From NCBI RefSeq assembly GCF_034424625.1, contig NZ_CP139976.1, positions 2,728,001 to 2,792,000 on the forward strand: a stretch of 64,000 nucleotides of DNA. The letters run 5' to 3'. The position numbers and the translations under genes are program-made. Below are positions 36,739 through 44,760 of this stretch, in pieces. The DNA is from Janthinobacterium lividum (lineage in GTDB: Bacteria > Pseudomonadota > Gammaproteobacteria > Burkholderiales > Burkholderiaceae_D). Positions within the stretch are counted from its first letter, which is position 1; each line of letters begins with the position of its first letter. The notes under the pieces were generated by a model. That model made no database searches. It worked only from the letters and a program-made list of their open reading frames with translations, and was not told the DNA's origin.

Positions 36739-37377
36739 ATGACGTCCAGCCGTACCCAGCCATTGCGCATTGTTGTCGTCAACACTATTGTCGAGCACGG
36801 CGTGCACGAGAATGCGGCATTGGCGGCCCAGGTGCAGCGTGGCAACGCCTTGCGCATCGGTTTGCTTGAATCGGGGTATGACATCGTCGCCTCCCTGCCA
36901 GCCGACCTCTACCTTCCCGAACGTATCGCCCAGTTGCAGCCCGACCTCATCATCATTGACGCCGAATCGGATGCGCGCGACGTACTCGAACACATCGTCA
37001 TTGCCACGCGTGATGAGCGCCGCCCCATCGTACTCTTTACCGAAGACGGCGCCACGGCCAGCATTGACGCGGCCATGGCGGCCGGCGTGTCCGCCTATAT
37101 CGTGGCCGGCTTGCAGGCCGAGCGCATTCAACCCGTGCTGAATGTGGCCCTGGCGCGCTTTCGCCAGGAAGAAAAATTGCGCGCCGAATTACTTGACACG
37201 CGGCACAAGCTGCTCGAGCGCAAGGTGATCGAGCGGGCCAAGGGCCTGTTGATGACGCATCACGGCTTGACGGAAGAGCAGGCTTACCAGCGCTTGCGCA
37301 GCATGGCCATGAACAAGAAACTCAAACTGGCGGAAATTGCCCAGCGTATCCTCGACGTGGAGGACTTGCTGGGATGA
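36739..37377 (+). CDS. nasT: ANTAR-type antiterminator
   Basis: NasT-like protein (212 aa): a receiver-like domain (residues 10-130, LRIVVVNTIVEHGV, DLIIIDAESDARD; the usual phosphoacceptor position is IIIDAES) and a C-terminal ANTAR RNA-binding domain (KLLERKVIERAKGLLMTHHGLTEEQAYQRLRSMAMNKKLKLAEIAQRI). NasT binds leader RNA of nitrate-assimilation genes and prevents termination; NasS holds it until nitrate binds. The start codon has no visible ribosome site and sits just after a hairpin; TTG 36763 is a possible alternative. Confidence 0.88.
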   Translation: MTSSRTQPLRIVVVNTIVEHGVHENAALAAQVQRGNALRIGLLESGYDIVASLPADLYLPERIAQLQPDLIIIDAESDARDVLEHIVIATRDERRPIVLFTEDGATASIDAAMAAGVSAYIVAGLQAERIQPVLNVALARFRQEEKLRAELLDTRHKLLERKVIERAKGLLMTHHGLTEEQAYQRLRSMAMNKKLKLAEIAQRILDVEDLLG

Positions 37378-37398
37378 ATCGTCCATTTCCTGATACAT

Positions 37399-37465
37399 GC
37401 TGGTGCAGCGCACCATTTCGGTGCGTTTCCAGCCTCCCTGGACGGGACGTGCACAGGCACGGTCC
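37399..37465 (+). other. Two tandem hairpins between nasT and nasS
   Basis: First hairpin: GCTGG (37399-37403) with CCAGC (37429-37433) outside, CGCACC (37409-37414) with GGTGCG (37420-37425) inside, loop ATTTC. Second: GGACGTGC (37445-37452) pairs with GCAC-g-GTCC (37457-37465) with one bulged G, loop ACAG. A two-hairpin layout recalls ANTAR target RNAs, but the loops are not the classical A1/G4 hexaloops, so the link is tentative. Confidence 0.35.
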
Positions 37466-37534
37466 TTGCTGCTGGAAGGGGAGAGCCTTGCCCACGGTGG
37501 CGCGGAAAAACAGTACTTATCAGCAAGGAATGGT

Positions 37535-38725
37535 ATGACAGAGCAAGCGGGCAAAGAGGCGGGACATGGTGCCCAGATGATGCGGTCCCTGCAGCCGGAA
37601 AAACAGACGATACGCATCGGCTATCTGCCGCTGGCCGATTGCGCCTCGCTGGTGATGGCGTCAAAGCTGGGCCTGGATGAAAAATACGGCATCAAGATCG
37701 AACTGAGCCGCGAGATGTCGTGGGCCGGCGTGCGCGACAAATTGAATAGCGGTGAACTCGACGTTGCCCACGTGTTGTATGGCCTCGTGTATGGCGTGCA
37801 GATGGGCATCGGCGGACAACAGCACGACATGGCCGTGCTGATGAACCTCAATCACAGCGGCCAGGCCGTCACCCTGTCGGCGGCGCTGGCGCGCGAGGGT
37901 GCCCACGATGGCGCCACACTGGCGCGGCACATGCGCGGCGCGGCGCGGCCATTTGCGTTTGCGCATACTTTCCCGACCGGCAACCACGCGATGCTGCTGC
38001 AATACTGGCTGGCTGCGCATGGCATCGACCCGCTGCGCGACGCGCGCGTGATGACGGTGCCGCCGTCGCAGATGGTGGCCGCCTTGCGCGCGGGCCAGAT
38101 GGATGGCTTTTGCGCCGGGGAACCATGGGGCTACAAGGCCATCGTCGATGGCGTCGGCGTGACAGCCACCACCAGCGGCGCCATCTGGCCCGACCATCCG
38201 GGCAAGGTGCTGGGCACCAGCGCCGCGTTTGCGCAGCAGCATCCGAACAGCTGCCGCGCCCTGATCGCCGCCGTGCTCGAGGCGGGGCGCTGGATCGACG
38301 CCACCGATGCCAACCGGCTGGCCATGGCGGCCATTCTGGCCGAGCCCGCTTACTTGAATACGCCGCAGGAAACGCTGGCGCCGCGCATTCTCGGCCACTA
38401 TCAGGATGGCCTGGGCAAGACCTGGGACGAGGCGCACGGCTTGAGGTTTTATGGCGCCGGCGCCGTCAATTTTCCCTATCTGTCCGACGGCATGTGGTTC
38501 ATGACCCAGCACCGGCGCTGGGGCCTGCTGCGCGACGAACCCGATTACCTGGCGGTGGCAAGGCAAGTCAACCGCATCGACCTGTACCGCCAGGCGGCGG
38601 AAATGACGGCCACGCCCTTGCCCGCTTCACCGCTGCGCAGCTCGACCCTGTGCGACGGCGTCGTGTGGGACGGCAGCGCGCCGGAAGCGTACGCGGCATC
38701 GTTTGCCATCGGCCACTTTTTTTAA
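37535..38725 (+). CDS. nasS: Nitrate sensor, NrtA/CmpA-family protein
   Basis: Cytoplasmic nitrate-binding regulator (396 aa) related to NrtA binding proteins. The start MTEQAGKEAGHG lacks a signal peptide, as expected for NasS and unlike transport proteins. Family segments: IRIGYLPLADCASLVMASKLGLDEKYGIKIEL, GELDVAHVLYGLVYGVQMGIGG, FPTGNHAMLLQYWLAAHGIDP, FCAGEPWGYKAI. ATG 37535 has AAGGA at the right distance; the longer open frame begins at 37397 within the hairpin region. NasS sequesters NasT and releases it when nitrate binds. Stop and an unused ATG overlap ahead of the methyltransferase gene. Confidence 0.88.
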   Translation: MTEQAGKEAGHGAQMMRSLQPEKQTIRIGYLPLADCASLVMASKLGLDEKYGIKIELSREMSWAGVRDKLNSGELDVAHVLYGLVYGVQMGIGGQQHDMAVLMNLNHSGQAVTLSAALAREGAHDGATLARHMRGAARPFAFAHTFPTGNHAMLLQYWLAAHGIDPLRDARVMTVPPSQMVAALRAGQMDGFCAGEPWGYKAIVDGVGVTATTSGAIWPDHPGKVLGTSAAFAQQHPNSCRALIAAVLEAGRWIDATDANRLAMAAILAEPAYLNTPQETLAPRILGHYQDGLGKTWDEAHGLRFYGAGAVNFPYLSDGMWFMTQHRRWGLLRDEPDYLAVARQVNRIDLYRQAAEMTATPLPASPLRSSTLCDGVVWDGSAPEAYAASFAIGHFF

Positions 38726-38739
38726 TGGGAGATTTCATC

Positions 38740-39510
38740 ATGGCACAACAAGGAAGCGTGACTTTGGTCGGCGCCGGCCCCGGCGACCCGGACCTGCTGA
38801 CCATCAAGGCGGTGAAGGCCATCGCGCGGGCCGACGTGGTGCTGATCGACGACCTCGTCAACCCGGCCATCCTCGCGCATGCGGCGCCCGGCGTGCGCGT
38901 GGTCGAGGTGGGCAAGCGGGGCGGCTGCGCTTCCACGCCGCAAGCCTTCATCGAACGCCTGATGCTGGCCGAAGCCCGCGCCGGCCTGCACGTGGTGCGA
39001 TTGAAAGGGGGCGACCCCTATCTGTTCGGGCGCGGCGGCGAAGAGCGCGCCTACCTGCGCAGCCACGGCGTGGCCGTCGAAGTAATCCCTGGCATCAGCA
39101 GCGGCCTGGCCGCGCCGTCCAGCATCGGCGTGCCGCTGACGCACCGCGGCTGGAGCCAGGGCGCCATCTTCGTCACGGGCCATGGCAAGGATAGCGCGTC
39201 CGAGCCGAACTGGACGGCACTGGCGCAGAGCAAGCTCACCCTCGTCATCTACATGGGCGTGGCCCGGGTGGCCGCCATCCAGGCCGGCTTGCTGGCCGGC
39301 GGCATGGCGCCAGGCACGCCCGTGGCCGTGGTGCAATCGGCCAGCTTGCCGGCGCAGCGCCAGTTGCTGAGTACCTTACAAGCCTTGCCTGCCGACTTGC
39401 TGGCCAGCGGCCTGGGCAGCCCCAGCATCATCGTCGTGGGCGAGGTGGTGCGCTGCGCCGATGCCTGGGATGACCATGGCGCACAGGGCTTGCTGGCCGC
39501 GACCGTGTGA
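38740..39510 (+). CDS. cobA: Uroporphyrinogen-III C-methyltransferase (siroheme)
   Basis: SAM-dependent methyltransferase (256 aa) that converts uroporphyrinogen III to precorrin-2 for siroheme, the cofactor of nitrite and sulfite reductases. GSVTLVGAGPGDPDLLTIKA is the SAM-binding start; VRLKGGDPYLFGRGGEE, VIPGISSGLAAPSSIGVPLTHR and VIYMGV are hallmark motifs. GGGAG sits seven bases ahead of ATG 38740. It lies 14 bases after nasS, which supports a role in nitrate/nitrite assimilation, though no reductase gene lies in the window. Confidence 0.92.
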   Translation: MAQQGSVTLVGAGPGDPDLLTIKAVKAIARADVVLIDDLVNPAILAHAAPGVRVVEVGKRGGCASTPQAFIERLMLAEARAGLHVVRLKGGDPYLFGRGGEERAYLRSHGVAVEVIPGISSGLAAPSSIGVPLTHRGWSQGAIFVTGHGKDSASEPNWTALAQSKLTLVIYMGVARVAAIQAGLLAGGMAPGTPVAVVQSASLPAQRQLLSTLQALPADLLASGLGSPSIIVVGEVVRCADAWDDHGAQGLLAATV

Positions 39511-39511
39511 T

Positions 39512-40504
39512 TTAGCGGATCGGCAGCGCCACGGGACGGATGGGGGCCGCGTCGCCGCCACGGAATTTCAATGAAGCGCCGATGAAGGCAAACTGGTAGA
39601 CCCTGTCGCGCGACAGCGCTTCCAGGTCGACCAGTTCCAGGATGGGCGTGCCCTGCTGCGCCAGCAGATAGGTGTGCACGGGCAGGTAATTGCCTGCCAC
39701 TTCGGACGGAAACGCTTCGAAACTGAGGTTGTCCGCACCGACCACCATGGCGCCGCCATCTTCCACGAGGAATTTTGCCGCGTCCAGCGACAGGCCGGGG
39801 GGATTGGCCATGTACGCTTGCGCCTGCTCATAGTGCTGCATGCGGCCCGTGCGTATCAGCACCACGTCGCCTTTTTCCAGCGAGACCTTCTGTTTTGCCA
39901 GCGCCGCGCGCAAGTCTTGCCGCGTGACCCGGTAATTGTCGGGCAACTGTTGCAATCCCTTGGCCACGGCCACGTCGATCAGCACGCCGCGCGCGACGAT
40001 GGGCGGCAGCTTTTCGGCGCCCGTCACGGTCCAGCCCCGGTCGCCCAGGTATTGCTCTTCCGTAAAACCATTCCAGATCTTGCCGTTCAAGCCAAAGTGA
40101 TTGAGGGCGTCGATATGCGTGCCCATGTGCGCATACATGGACACGGCCGAGCCCGTATAACTGACGTGGCGGTTCATCTGTTCGCCCACGTTCATCGAGT
40201 CGGCCACCACGTTGCCCTTCGGCGTGTGCGTCATCCACATCTGGTAGGGCGGATCGCCGGCCGCCTGCCAGCTGGGCATGCCGACATAGAAATCGACGGC
40301 CAGGTCGTAGCTCTTGCCGCCGTCGATGCGCGCCAGGATGGCGGCGCGCGAGGCTGGTGTCATCAGGTTCAGGCGGCCGATCTCGTCTTTCGGCCCCCAG
40401 GGGCTGATGCCCACTTCCGGCAGGGCGGCGGCCGGGGCGGCCTGCACTGTGCCGGCCAGCAGCGCCAGCAGCACGGTGGTCAGGGTGGCGGATGGTTTGA
40501 ACAT
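39512..40504 (-). CDS. Exported cyclase-family (kynurenine formamidase-like) protein
   Basis: Protein of 330 aa with a signal peptide (MFKPSATLTTVLLALLAGTVQA) and a Cyclase (PF04199) domain. The metal-binding motif HxGTHxDxxxH is present at residues 126-136 (HMGTHIDALNH). Metal-dependent hydrolases of this family open amide or ester bonds (for example N-formylkynurenine); this one would act in the periplasm. AAGGAG precedes ATG 40504; the much longer open frame upstream is an artefact running antisense through the regulator gene. It is divergent from a LysR gene that likely controls it. Confidence 0.85.
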   Translation of the reverse strand: MFKPSATLTTVLLALLAGTVQAAPAAALPEVGISPWGPKDEIGRLNLMTPASRAAILARIDGGKSYDLAVDFYVGMPSWQAAGDPPYQMWMTHTPKGNVVADSMNVGEQMNRHVSYTGSAVSMYAHMGTHIDALNHFGLNGKIWNGFTEEQYLGDRGWTVTGAEKLPPIVARGVLIDVAVAKGLQQLPDNYRVTRQDLRAALAKQKVSLEKGDVVLIRTGRMQHYEQAQAYMANPPGLSLDAAKFLVEDGGAMVVGADNLSFEAFPSEVAGNYLPVHTYLLAQQGTPILELVDLEALSRDRVYQFAFIGASLKFRGGDAAPIRPVALPIR

Positions 40505-40545
40505 GGGGTACTCCTTGCGTGACATGAATGAAGAAGCCGCCATCA

Positions 40546-40586
40546 TATTATTTTCCAATTCATTGATAATTAGCGATAAAATAATA
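40546..40586. promoter_or_regulatory. Wide AT-rich dyad between cyclase and LysR genes
   Basis: TATTATTTT (40546-40554) and AAAATAATA (40578-40586) are exact reverse complements separated by 23 bases, nearly filling the space between the two divergent starts. This is the right place and width for a LysR-type regulatory region with recognition and activation sites. Confidence 0.5.
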
Positions 40587-40612
40587 AGATATTCAACTGG
40601 AAGGAAAGAATC

Positions 40613-41503
40613 ATGGATATCCTGGCGCACATGCGCGTGTTTCGCAAGGTGGTCGAGCGCGACAGCTTCAGCAAGGCGGCGCTGGACCTCAATCAGTCGG
40701 CGGCAGCCATCAGCAAGCAGGTGCGCCAGCTGGAGGCGCATCTGGCGACCGTGCTGCTGGTGCGCACGACGCGGCGCATGAGTTTGTCGGACGGCGGACG
40801 CGCCTATTATCTGGAATGCTGCCGCCTGCTCGATGAAATCGATGCGCTGGAACTGGCCACGCGCGGCTGCGCCGGCAAGGTGGCGGGGCGGCTGCGCGTG
40901 AATGCACCGCTGTCGTTTGGCCTGAAGGTGCTGTCGCCGCTGCTGCCGGTGTTCATGGACCGCTATCCGGAAGTCAAAATCGAAATGACCCTGGACGACC
41001 GCCTGCGCGACGTGGTGGGCGAGGGCTATGACGTGTCGCTGCGCATCCGCGCCGCGTTGGCCGATTCGACCCTGGTGGCGCGCCGCCTGGGCGACGTCGA
41101 ACAGATGATTTGCGCGGCGCCCGCCTACCTGGCGCGGCGTGGCACGCCCCGTCAGGCGCAGGATTTGCATGGACACGATTGCCTGGCTTACCGCCTGGCC
41201 GAGAGCCCCGGCATCTGGCAGCTGGCCGGCCCGGAAGGGAGCAGCAGCATCGTCCTGCCCGTGCGCTTTTCCGCCGACAGCAGCCTGCTGCTGGCCGACA
41301 TGCTGGTGGCGGGCATCGGCGTGGGCGCGCTGCCGTCGTTCGTCGCCGCGCCGCTGCTGGCCAGCGGCGCCCTGGTGCGCGTGCTGCCGTCGCACGGCAT
41401 GGCCAGGCGCGGCGTGTATGCCTTGATGCCCGACGGACGCCATGTGCAGGAAAAGGTGCGCGCCTTTTGCGACTTCCTGGCCGGTGAGCTGCGGGAGGCT
41501 TAA
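40613..41503 (+). CDS. LysR-family regulator
   Basis: Transcription regulator (296 aa). Winged HTH residues 1-60: MRVFRKVVERDSFSKAALDLNQSAAAISKQVRQLEAHLATVLLVRTTRRMSLSDGG. The effector domain contains PLSFGLKVLSPLLPVFMDRYPEVKIEM, typical of the CrgA/AaeR-like branch. AAGGAAAG precedes ATG 40613. It is divergent from the exported cyclase and probably regulates it; the effector is unknown. Confidence 0.9.
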   Translation: MDILAHMRVFRKVVERDSFSKAALDLNQSAAAISKQVRQLEAHLATVLLVRTTRRMSLSDGGRAYYLECCRLLDEIDALELATRGCAGKVAGRLRVNAPLSFGLKVLSPLLPVFMDRYPEVKIEMTLDDRLRDVVGEGYDVSLRIRAALADSTLVARRLGDVEQMICAAPAYLARRGTPRQAQDLHGHDCLAYRLAESPGIWQLAGPEGSSSIVLPVRFSADSSLLLADMLVAGIGVGALPSFVAAPLLASGALVRVLPSHGMARRGVYALMPDGRHVQEKVRAFCDFLAGELREA

Positions 41504-41646
41504 GCGCGCGTTGTTTTCCAGTGCAACCATCATGCGCGCTTTTTTTCTTGCACAAGCGCGTCTGGCAGGAGCTTTGATAGTATCCTCGTACTTGCTGGCT
41601 GGCCGGAGCGCCGCACATTCGAGGAAACCGGAATAAGCGATTGACA

Positions 41647-44600
41647 ATGCACACTTTGAGCAAGGGCGGGGCGGGATCAGGCATCAGGATCTGGGCGGGT
41701 GGCTTGCTGCTGGCATTGGCGGTGGGCGGCGCCCTGTATGCGGGTGCGGCGCGCACGGTCAATGACGACGCCGAACAGCGTTTCGACAATCTCACGCATG
41801 GCGCCCAGCATAGCCTGGCCACGCGCGTAAAAAGCTATTCCGACCTGCTGCGCGGCCTCGAAGCCCTGTTCCGCACCAGCGAGCACCTGACGCGCCGCCA
41901 GTTCCACGATTACGTGGCCGGCCTCGATATCGCGCGCCAGTTCCCTGCCATCGAATCGGTCAATTACGCGGTGGCTGTCCCGTCCGCGCAGCGCGCCGCC
42001 TTCATCGAGGCCGTGCGCAAAGACACCAGCCTGGCGCCGCGCGGCTATCCCGCATTCACCATCCGCCCGCCCGGCGAGCGGCCGGAATACGCGGTGCTCA
42101 CTTACCTGGAACCCGACTCCCTGCTGGCCGAGCGCATGGGCGTCGATATCGGCGCCAACCCGCTGGTGGCGCAGGCCCTGGCGCAGGCGCGCGACAGCGG
42201 CGAGGTCGGCGCGTCGGGCCAGGTGATCATGATCAAGGGACCGCCCGCGCACGTGGGCCTGGGCATGCGCCTGCCCGTGTACCGCAATGGCATGCCGCAA
42301 GGCAGCGTGGCCGAGCGGCGCGCCGCCTATCAGGGATCCGTCGGCATCGGCTTTGGCGTGGCGCAGCTGGTGCACAGCGCACTCGAACGCAGCGCCCTGG
42401 AACCGCTGCACCTGACCCTGTACAGCGCCGCCGAGGCGCTGCCTGCCGACGGCGTCTGGCGCATCACGCCGCAGGACCGCCTGCTGTTCAACGACGGTGG
42501 CGACCTGACGGCCCCGCCGCCGCAACCGGGCAGCGATGCCGACTATTTCGACCAGGTGCTGCCGGTGGCGTACCAGGGCGGCCTGTGGAAAGCCCATTTC
42601 CGCGTGCGCAAGGCGGAGCTGTACAGCCCCTTCGACCGCTATTTTCCATGGCTGGCGCTGGCCGTCGGCGTGGCCGGCACCCTGCTCATTTATGGCTATA
42701 TCTTTACCTTGTATCGCTCGCGCCGCAACGCGGTGGCGCAGCGCACCTTGCTCGATACGGTGCTCGACAGCGTCGACGCCTACGTCTACATGAAGGATGC
42801 CGACCTGCGCTACCGCTACGTGAATGCGCGCACGGCGAAGATACTGGGCCGTTCGGCGGAGCAGCTGATCGGCCGCCAGGACGGCGAATTGATGCTCGGC
42901 GATGCGGCGGCATCCGCGCAGCGCACGGAGCGCCAGGTGTTCGACAGCGGCGCCAAGTTCGTCGGCGAGGAGCGCTTCGTCGACGCGCAAGGGCAGGTGC
43001 ATCACCTGTGGAGCGTGAAGGTGCCGCTGGGCTTGCCCGGTCCCGTCACGGGCCTGATCGGCCTGTCCACCGACGTGACGGAACTGCACCGGCTGAAGGA
43101 GCAGGCCGACGCGGCCAGCCAGGCCAAGAGCGACTTCCTGTCGAACATGAGCCATGAAATCCGCACGCCGATGAACAGCATCATCGGCATGGCGCACCTG
43201 GCGCTGAAATCCGTGGCCGACGCGCGCCAGCGCGACTATCTGCAGAAAATCTTCCATTCGGGCCAGCATTTGCTGGGCCTGATCAACGACATCCTCGATT
43301 TTTCCAAGATCGAGGCGGGCAAGCTGGAACTGGAAGTGCTGGATTTCCGTCTCGATACCCTGCTGGCGAACATCGCCAGCCAGCTCGGCGATGCGGCCGC
43401 CGTCAAGGGCCTGGCACTGCAATTCGATATCGCGCCGGAACTGACGCAGCGCTGGCGTGGCGACCCGCTGCGCCTGGAGCAGGTCTTGCTGAACCTGGCC
43501 AGCAACGCCATCAAGTTTTCCGACAATGGCAGCATCTTCGTGCGCGTGCGCCAGTCCGAGGAGCGGGGCAGCCACAGCATGCTGCGCTTCGAAGTGCAGG
43601 ACCGGGGCATCGGCATGAACCAGGAAGAGGTGGCGCAGCTGTTCCGCTCCTTCCACCAGGCGGACCCGTCGACCACGCGCAAGTATGGCGGCAGCGGCCT
43701 GGGACTGGTGATCAGCAAGCAGCTGGTGGAGCTCATGGGCGGCAAGGTGGGCGTGTACAGCCAGCCTGGCCTGGGCAGCACCTTCTGGTTCACGGCGCGC
43801 CTGGAGAAGAGCACGCAGGCCAGCGACGAGCGCATCGCCGAAGTGGAGCCGGAAGTGCTGGGAGTGATACGCGGCGCGTCCATCCTGCTCGTGGAAGATA
43901 ACGTCTTCAGCCAGCAGGTGGGCTGCGAATTGCTGGAAGACGCCGGCGCCACCGTCTGCGTCGCCTGCAATGGCCGCGAGGCGCTGGAATTGCTGGCCCA
44001 CCAGCGCTATGACTGCGTGCTGATGGACGTGCAGATGCCGGAAATGGACGGCTTCGAGGCGACGCGCCGCATCCGCGCCGATCCGCAGCTTGTCGGCCTG
44101 CTGGTGATCGCCATGACGGCCAATGCGGGCAGCGAAGACCGCGCCCGCTGCCTGGCGGCGGGCATGGACGAATTCGTGACCAAGCCGATCGCCCCGAATC
44201 TGCTGTTTCACCTGCTGGCGAAATGGTTCCGCCTGCGTGGAGGCATTGGCGGCATCGGCCATGCGCGCGCGGGCGAGAGGCCGGCGGCAGCGCCGAAAGC
44301 GCCGCCATCGGCCGCGTCGCCGGAATTGCGCGACACGGCCATCCTCGACCTGGCCACGCTGGCGCTCACGTTCAGCAATGACGCCGTGAAGATGCGCAAG
44401 TACACCCAGCTGTTTCTCGATACGGCGCGCGACGGCATCGCCGAAATGGAGCAGGCCATGGCGCTGGAAGACTTGGGGCGCCTGGCCGACCTGGGCCACC
44501 GCAGCAAATCGTCGGCGCTGGCCGTGGGCGCGCATGCCTTTGCGGGCCTGTGCACGTCGATCGAAGGCTTGCGCCTGGGCGGCGACCTGCAGCAGGCGCG

Positions 44601-44685
44601 CGCCTTGCTGACGGCGCTCGGGCCGGCGCTGGCGCAGGTGGCAGAACAAATTTCAGTGGAATTTGCCGCCAGCGACGCCCCCTGA
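41647..44685 (+). CDS. CHASE-PAS hybrid histidine kinase with receiver and Hpt
   Basis: Multidomain sensor (1012 aa): TM1 about 16-36, periplasmic CHASE domain about 75-310 (FRTSEHLTRRQFHDYV), TM2 about 333-355, PAS about 365-480, HisKA with His503 (NMSHEIRTPMNSIIG), HATPase (NLASNAIKFS, DRGIGM, GGSGLGLVISKQL), receiver with Asp794 (VLMDVQMPEMDG) and Lys846, and Hpt with His951 (LGHRSKSSALAVGA). All phosphorelay residues are present. No dedicated response regulator is next to it; the relay output is therefore unknown. Start ATG 41647 is preferred to TTG 41641; the ribosome site is weak. recC begins 75 bases downstream. Confidence 0.9.
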   Translation: MHTLSKGGAGSGIRIWAGGLLLALAVGGALYAGAARTVNDDAEQRFDNLTHGAQHSLATRVKSYSDLLRGLEALFRTSEHLTRRQFHDYVAGLDIARQFPAIESVNYAVAVPSAQRAAFIEAVRKDTSLAPRGYPAFTIRPPGERPEYAVLTYLEPDSLLAERMGVDIGANPLVAQALAQARDSGEVGASGQVIMIKGPPAHVGLGMRLPVYRNGMPQGSVAERRAAYQGSVGIGFGVAQLVHSALERSALEPLHLTLYSAAEALPADGVWRITPQDRLLFNDGGDLTAPPPQPGSDADYFDQVLPVAYQGGLWKAHFRVRKAELYSPFDRYFPWLALAVGVAGTLLIYGYIFTLYRSRRNAVAQRTLLDTVLDSVDAYVYMKDADLRYRYVNARTAKILGRSAEQLIGRQDGELMLGDAAASAQRTERQVFDSGAKFVGEERFVDAQGQVHHLWSVKVPLGLPGPVTGLIGLSTDVTELHRLKEQADAASQAKSDFLSNMSHEIRTPMNSIIGMAHLALKSVADARQRDYLQKIFHSGQHLLGLINDILDFSKIEAGKLELEVLDFRLDTLLANIASQLGDAAAVKGLALQFDIAPELTQRWRGDPLRLEQVLLNLASNAIKFSDNGSIFVRVRQSEERGSHSMLRFEVQDRGIGMNQEEVAQLFRSFHQADPSTTRKYGGSGLGLVISKQLVELMGGKVGVYSQPGLGSTFWFTARLEKSTQASDERIAEVEPEVLGVIRGASILLVEDNVFSQQVGCELLEDAGATVCVACNGREALELLAHQRYDCVLMDVQMPEMDGFEATRRIRADPQLVGLLVIAMTANAGSEDRARCLAAGMDEFVTKPIAPNLLFHLLAKWFRLRGGIGGIGHARAGERPAAAPKAPPSAASPELRDTAILDLATLALTFSNDAVKMRKYTQLFLDTARDGIAEMEQAMALEDLGRLADLGHRSKSSALAVGAHAFAGLCTSIEGLRLGGDLQQARALLTALGPALAQVAEQISVEFAASDAP

Positions 44686-44760
44686 CCCAAGCAGCGGCGA
44701 TAATATGCCTTTGACGTCTCTGGCCACCCGGCCGGAGGCGCGGCAACCCATCGGATCAGC

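Noticed and set aside
37399..37465. Definite ANTAR target RNA
   Set aside because: The two hairpins have loops ATTTC and ACAG, not hexaloops with A1 and G4, so it is kept only as a tentative structure.
40505..41647. Long N-terminal extension of the cyclase gene
   Set aside because: It runs antisense through the LysR gene; a signal peptide and AAGGAG mark the start at 40504.
41677..44649. 990-codon open frame antisense to the hybrid kinase
   Set aside because: Low-complexity, Arg/His/Ala-rich shadow caused by high third-position GC; no domain, and the sense strand encodes a full kinase.
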